Shown: positions 63,301 to 64,000 of the stretch, piece after piece
How positions within the stretch are numbered: position 1 is the first letter of the stretch
How the letters are laid out: every line of letters begins with the position of its first letter
Source of the DNA: Acridotheres tristis
Taxonomy: Eukaryota; Chordata; Aves; Passeriformes; Sturnidae
Assembly: GCA_037013685.1 (NCBI GenBank)
Contig: CM072888.1
Span: forward strand, 2,585,034-2,649,033
Direction: 5' to 3'
DNA length: 64,000 nucleotides
Notes under the pieces: generated by a model
What the model was told of the DNA's origin: nothing
What the model saw: only the letters and a program-made list of their open reading frames with translations
Databases searched by the model: none
Made by a program: the position numbers and the translations under genes

Positions 63301-64000
63301 AAATCATGAAACTGCTTTTGTAAGGAAATGTGTGAGACATCTGCTGGCAGCACATTCAAAAACCACTGATTTTTTTCCCTGCTGGCTAACTCAAGAGCAG
63401 AGACTAAAGTCTAGTTCAAAACCCAGTCAGATTAGTAGAGTCAGTCCTGGTAGCTTCAGTGGTTTGGTTTTTTTTAATCCAACCCCTGATATATAAAAAA
63501 AGGTTCAAAAGACAGCAAGTATGCTTGTCTTTTTCGGATGTTTTTCCTCATTTTTATGATTGCTATAACCTTTGGCCCTCCTTGCTCTGCAGTGCTGAAT
63601 GCAAATTGAAGCTTGCAGTGCTCCCAGAATGAGGCAAAGATAAACAGCTGAAGAACACAAAAACAAACAAAATTTTCAAAAGACACAAGCAAGAACTTGG
63701 AAAATAACTTTCCAATCTATGTTGAAGGTATCTTACTGTACAAAGCACATTTGAGCAAGGGATACCAGCAATACTGGTCCTTATAGATGGCATATCATCA
63801 CTGAGCTTCACCTAACAACCTTCTAACTCTTGTGGTTTTCAAGTTTGTATTGCTCTAACCCTCAGAAGCCATTACAGCAGAAAATGGAGATGATTCACTG
63901 CTATTGTAGGGGGCCATTCAACTCAAATTAAAGGATTGCCCAATTTCTATCTGCTCTCTACATACATGCACAAGTGGAGTGATGCTGACTTATCTAGATG
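60377..64000. other. Intergenic, right end of window
   Basis: Non-coding DNA as far as can be seen. No UGT8 coding exon, the gene expected next on the far side, is present. The long open frame at 62343-62942 starts at GTG and has no domain. Confidence 0.6.

Noticed and set aside
18396..64000. UGT8, the gene expected on the far side of this interval
   Set aside because: UGT8 has a large, easily recognised coding exon, and no reading frame in the window resembles a glycosyltransferase.
1..64000. CRISPR arrays, operons, bacterial-type mobile elements, tRNA or rRNA genes
   Set aside because: None of their signatures is visible. The DNA is vertebrate nuclear sequence with introns and CR1 retroposons.

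Overview
The window is vertebrate nuclear DNA and most probably from a bird. The reasons are a single recognisable coding exon in 64 kb, a low density of interspersed repeats, and several short 5'-truncated CR1 retroposons, one of which ends in the octamer-type tail (ATTCTATGATTCT) usual for avian CR1. I cannot tell the species.

The one gene I can name is ARSJ (arylsulfatase J, sulfatase family). Its first coding exon is on the minus strand at 1621-1988. It encodes the N-terminal signal/anchor segment, the metal-binding DD and the complete CxPSR catalytic motif, and it ends in a perfect GTAAGT donor. The rest of the gene lies off the left edge; 1-1620 is the start of intron 1. A dense CpG island (about 1640-2670) covers the exon and the upstream promoter and 5' UTR.

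The remaining ~61 kb lies upstream of ARSJ. From vertebrate synteny as I know it, this should be the interval between ARSJ and UGT8, but no UGT8 coding sequence is visible. It is AT-rich and looks non-coding. It holds CR1 fragments of different ages on both strands, ancient palindromic-type repeats, microsatellites and low-complexity tracts.

The part most worth a second look is an orphan CpG island at about 17925-18395, roughly 16 kb upstream of ARSJ. It contains six perfect copies of a 10-bp minisatellite. At its left edge, on the minus strand, a short ATG-initiated reading frame runs straight into a GTAAGT donor (exon end at 17875). This looks like a first exon of an unrecognised transcript, coding or lncRNA. 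A second, smaller CpG-rich patch at 20215-20412 is followed at once by a near-palindromic RFX X-box-like motif. Several perfect hairpins and short inverted or direct repeats (12219-12522, 32284-32310, 41513-41540, 54208-54253) are not explained by the features listed. I found no convincing novel multi-gene system.
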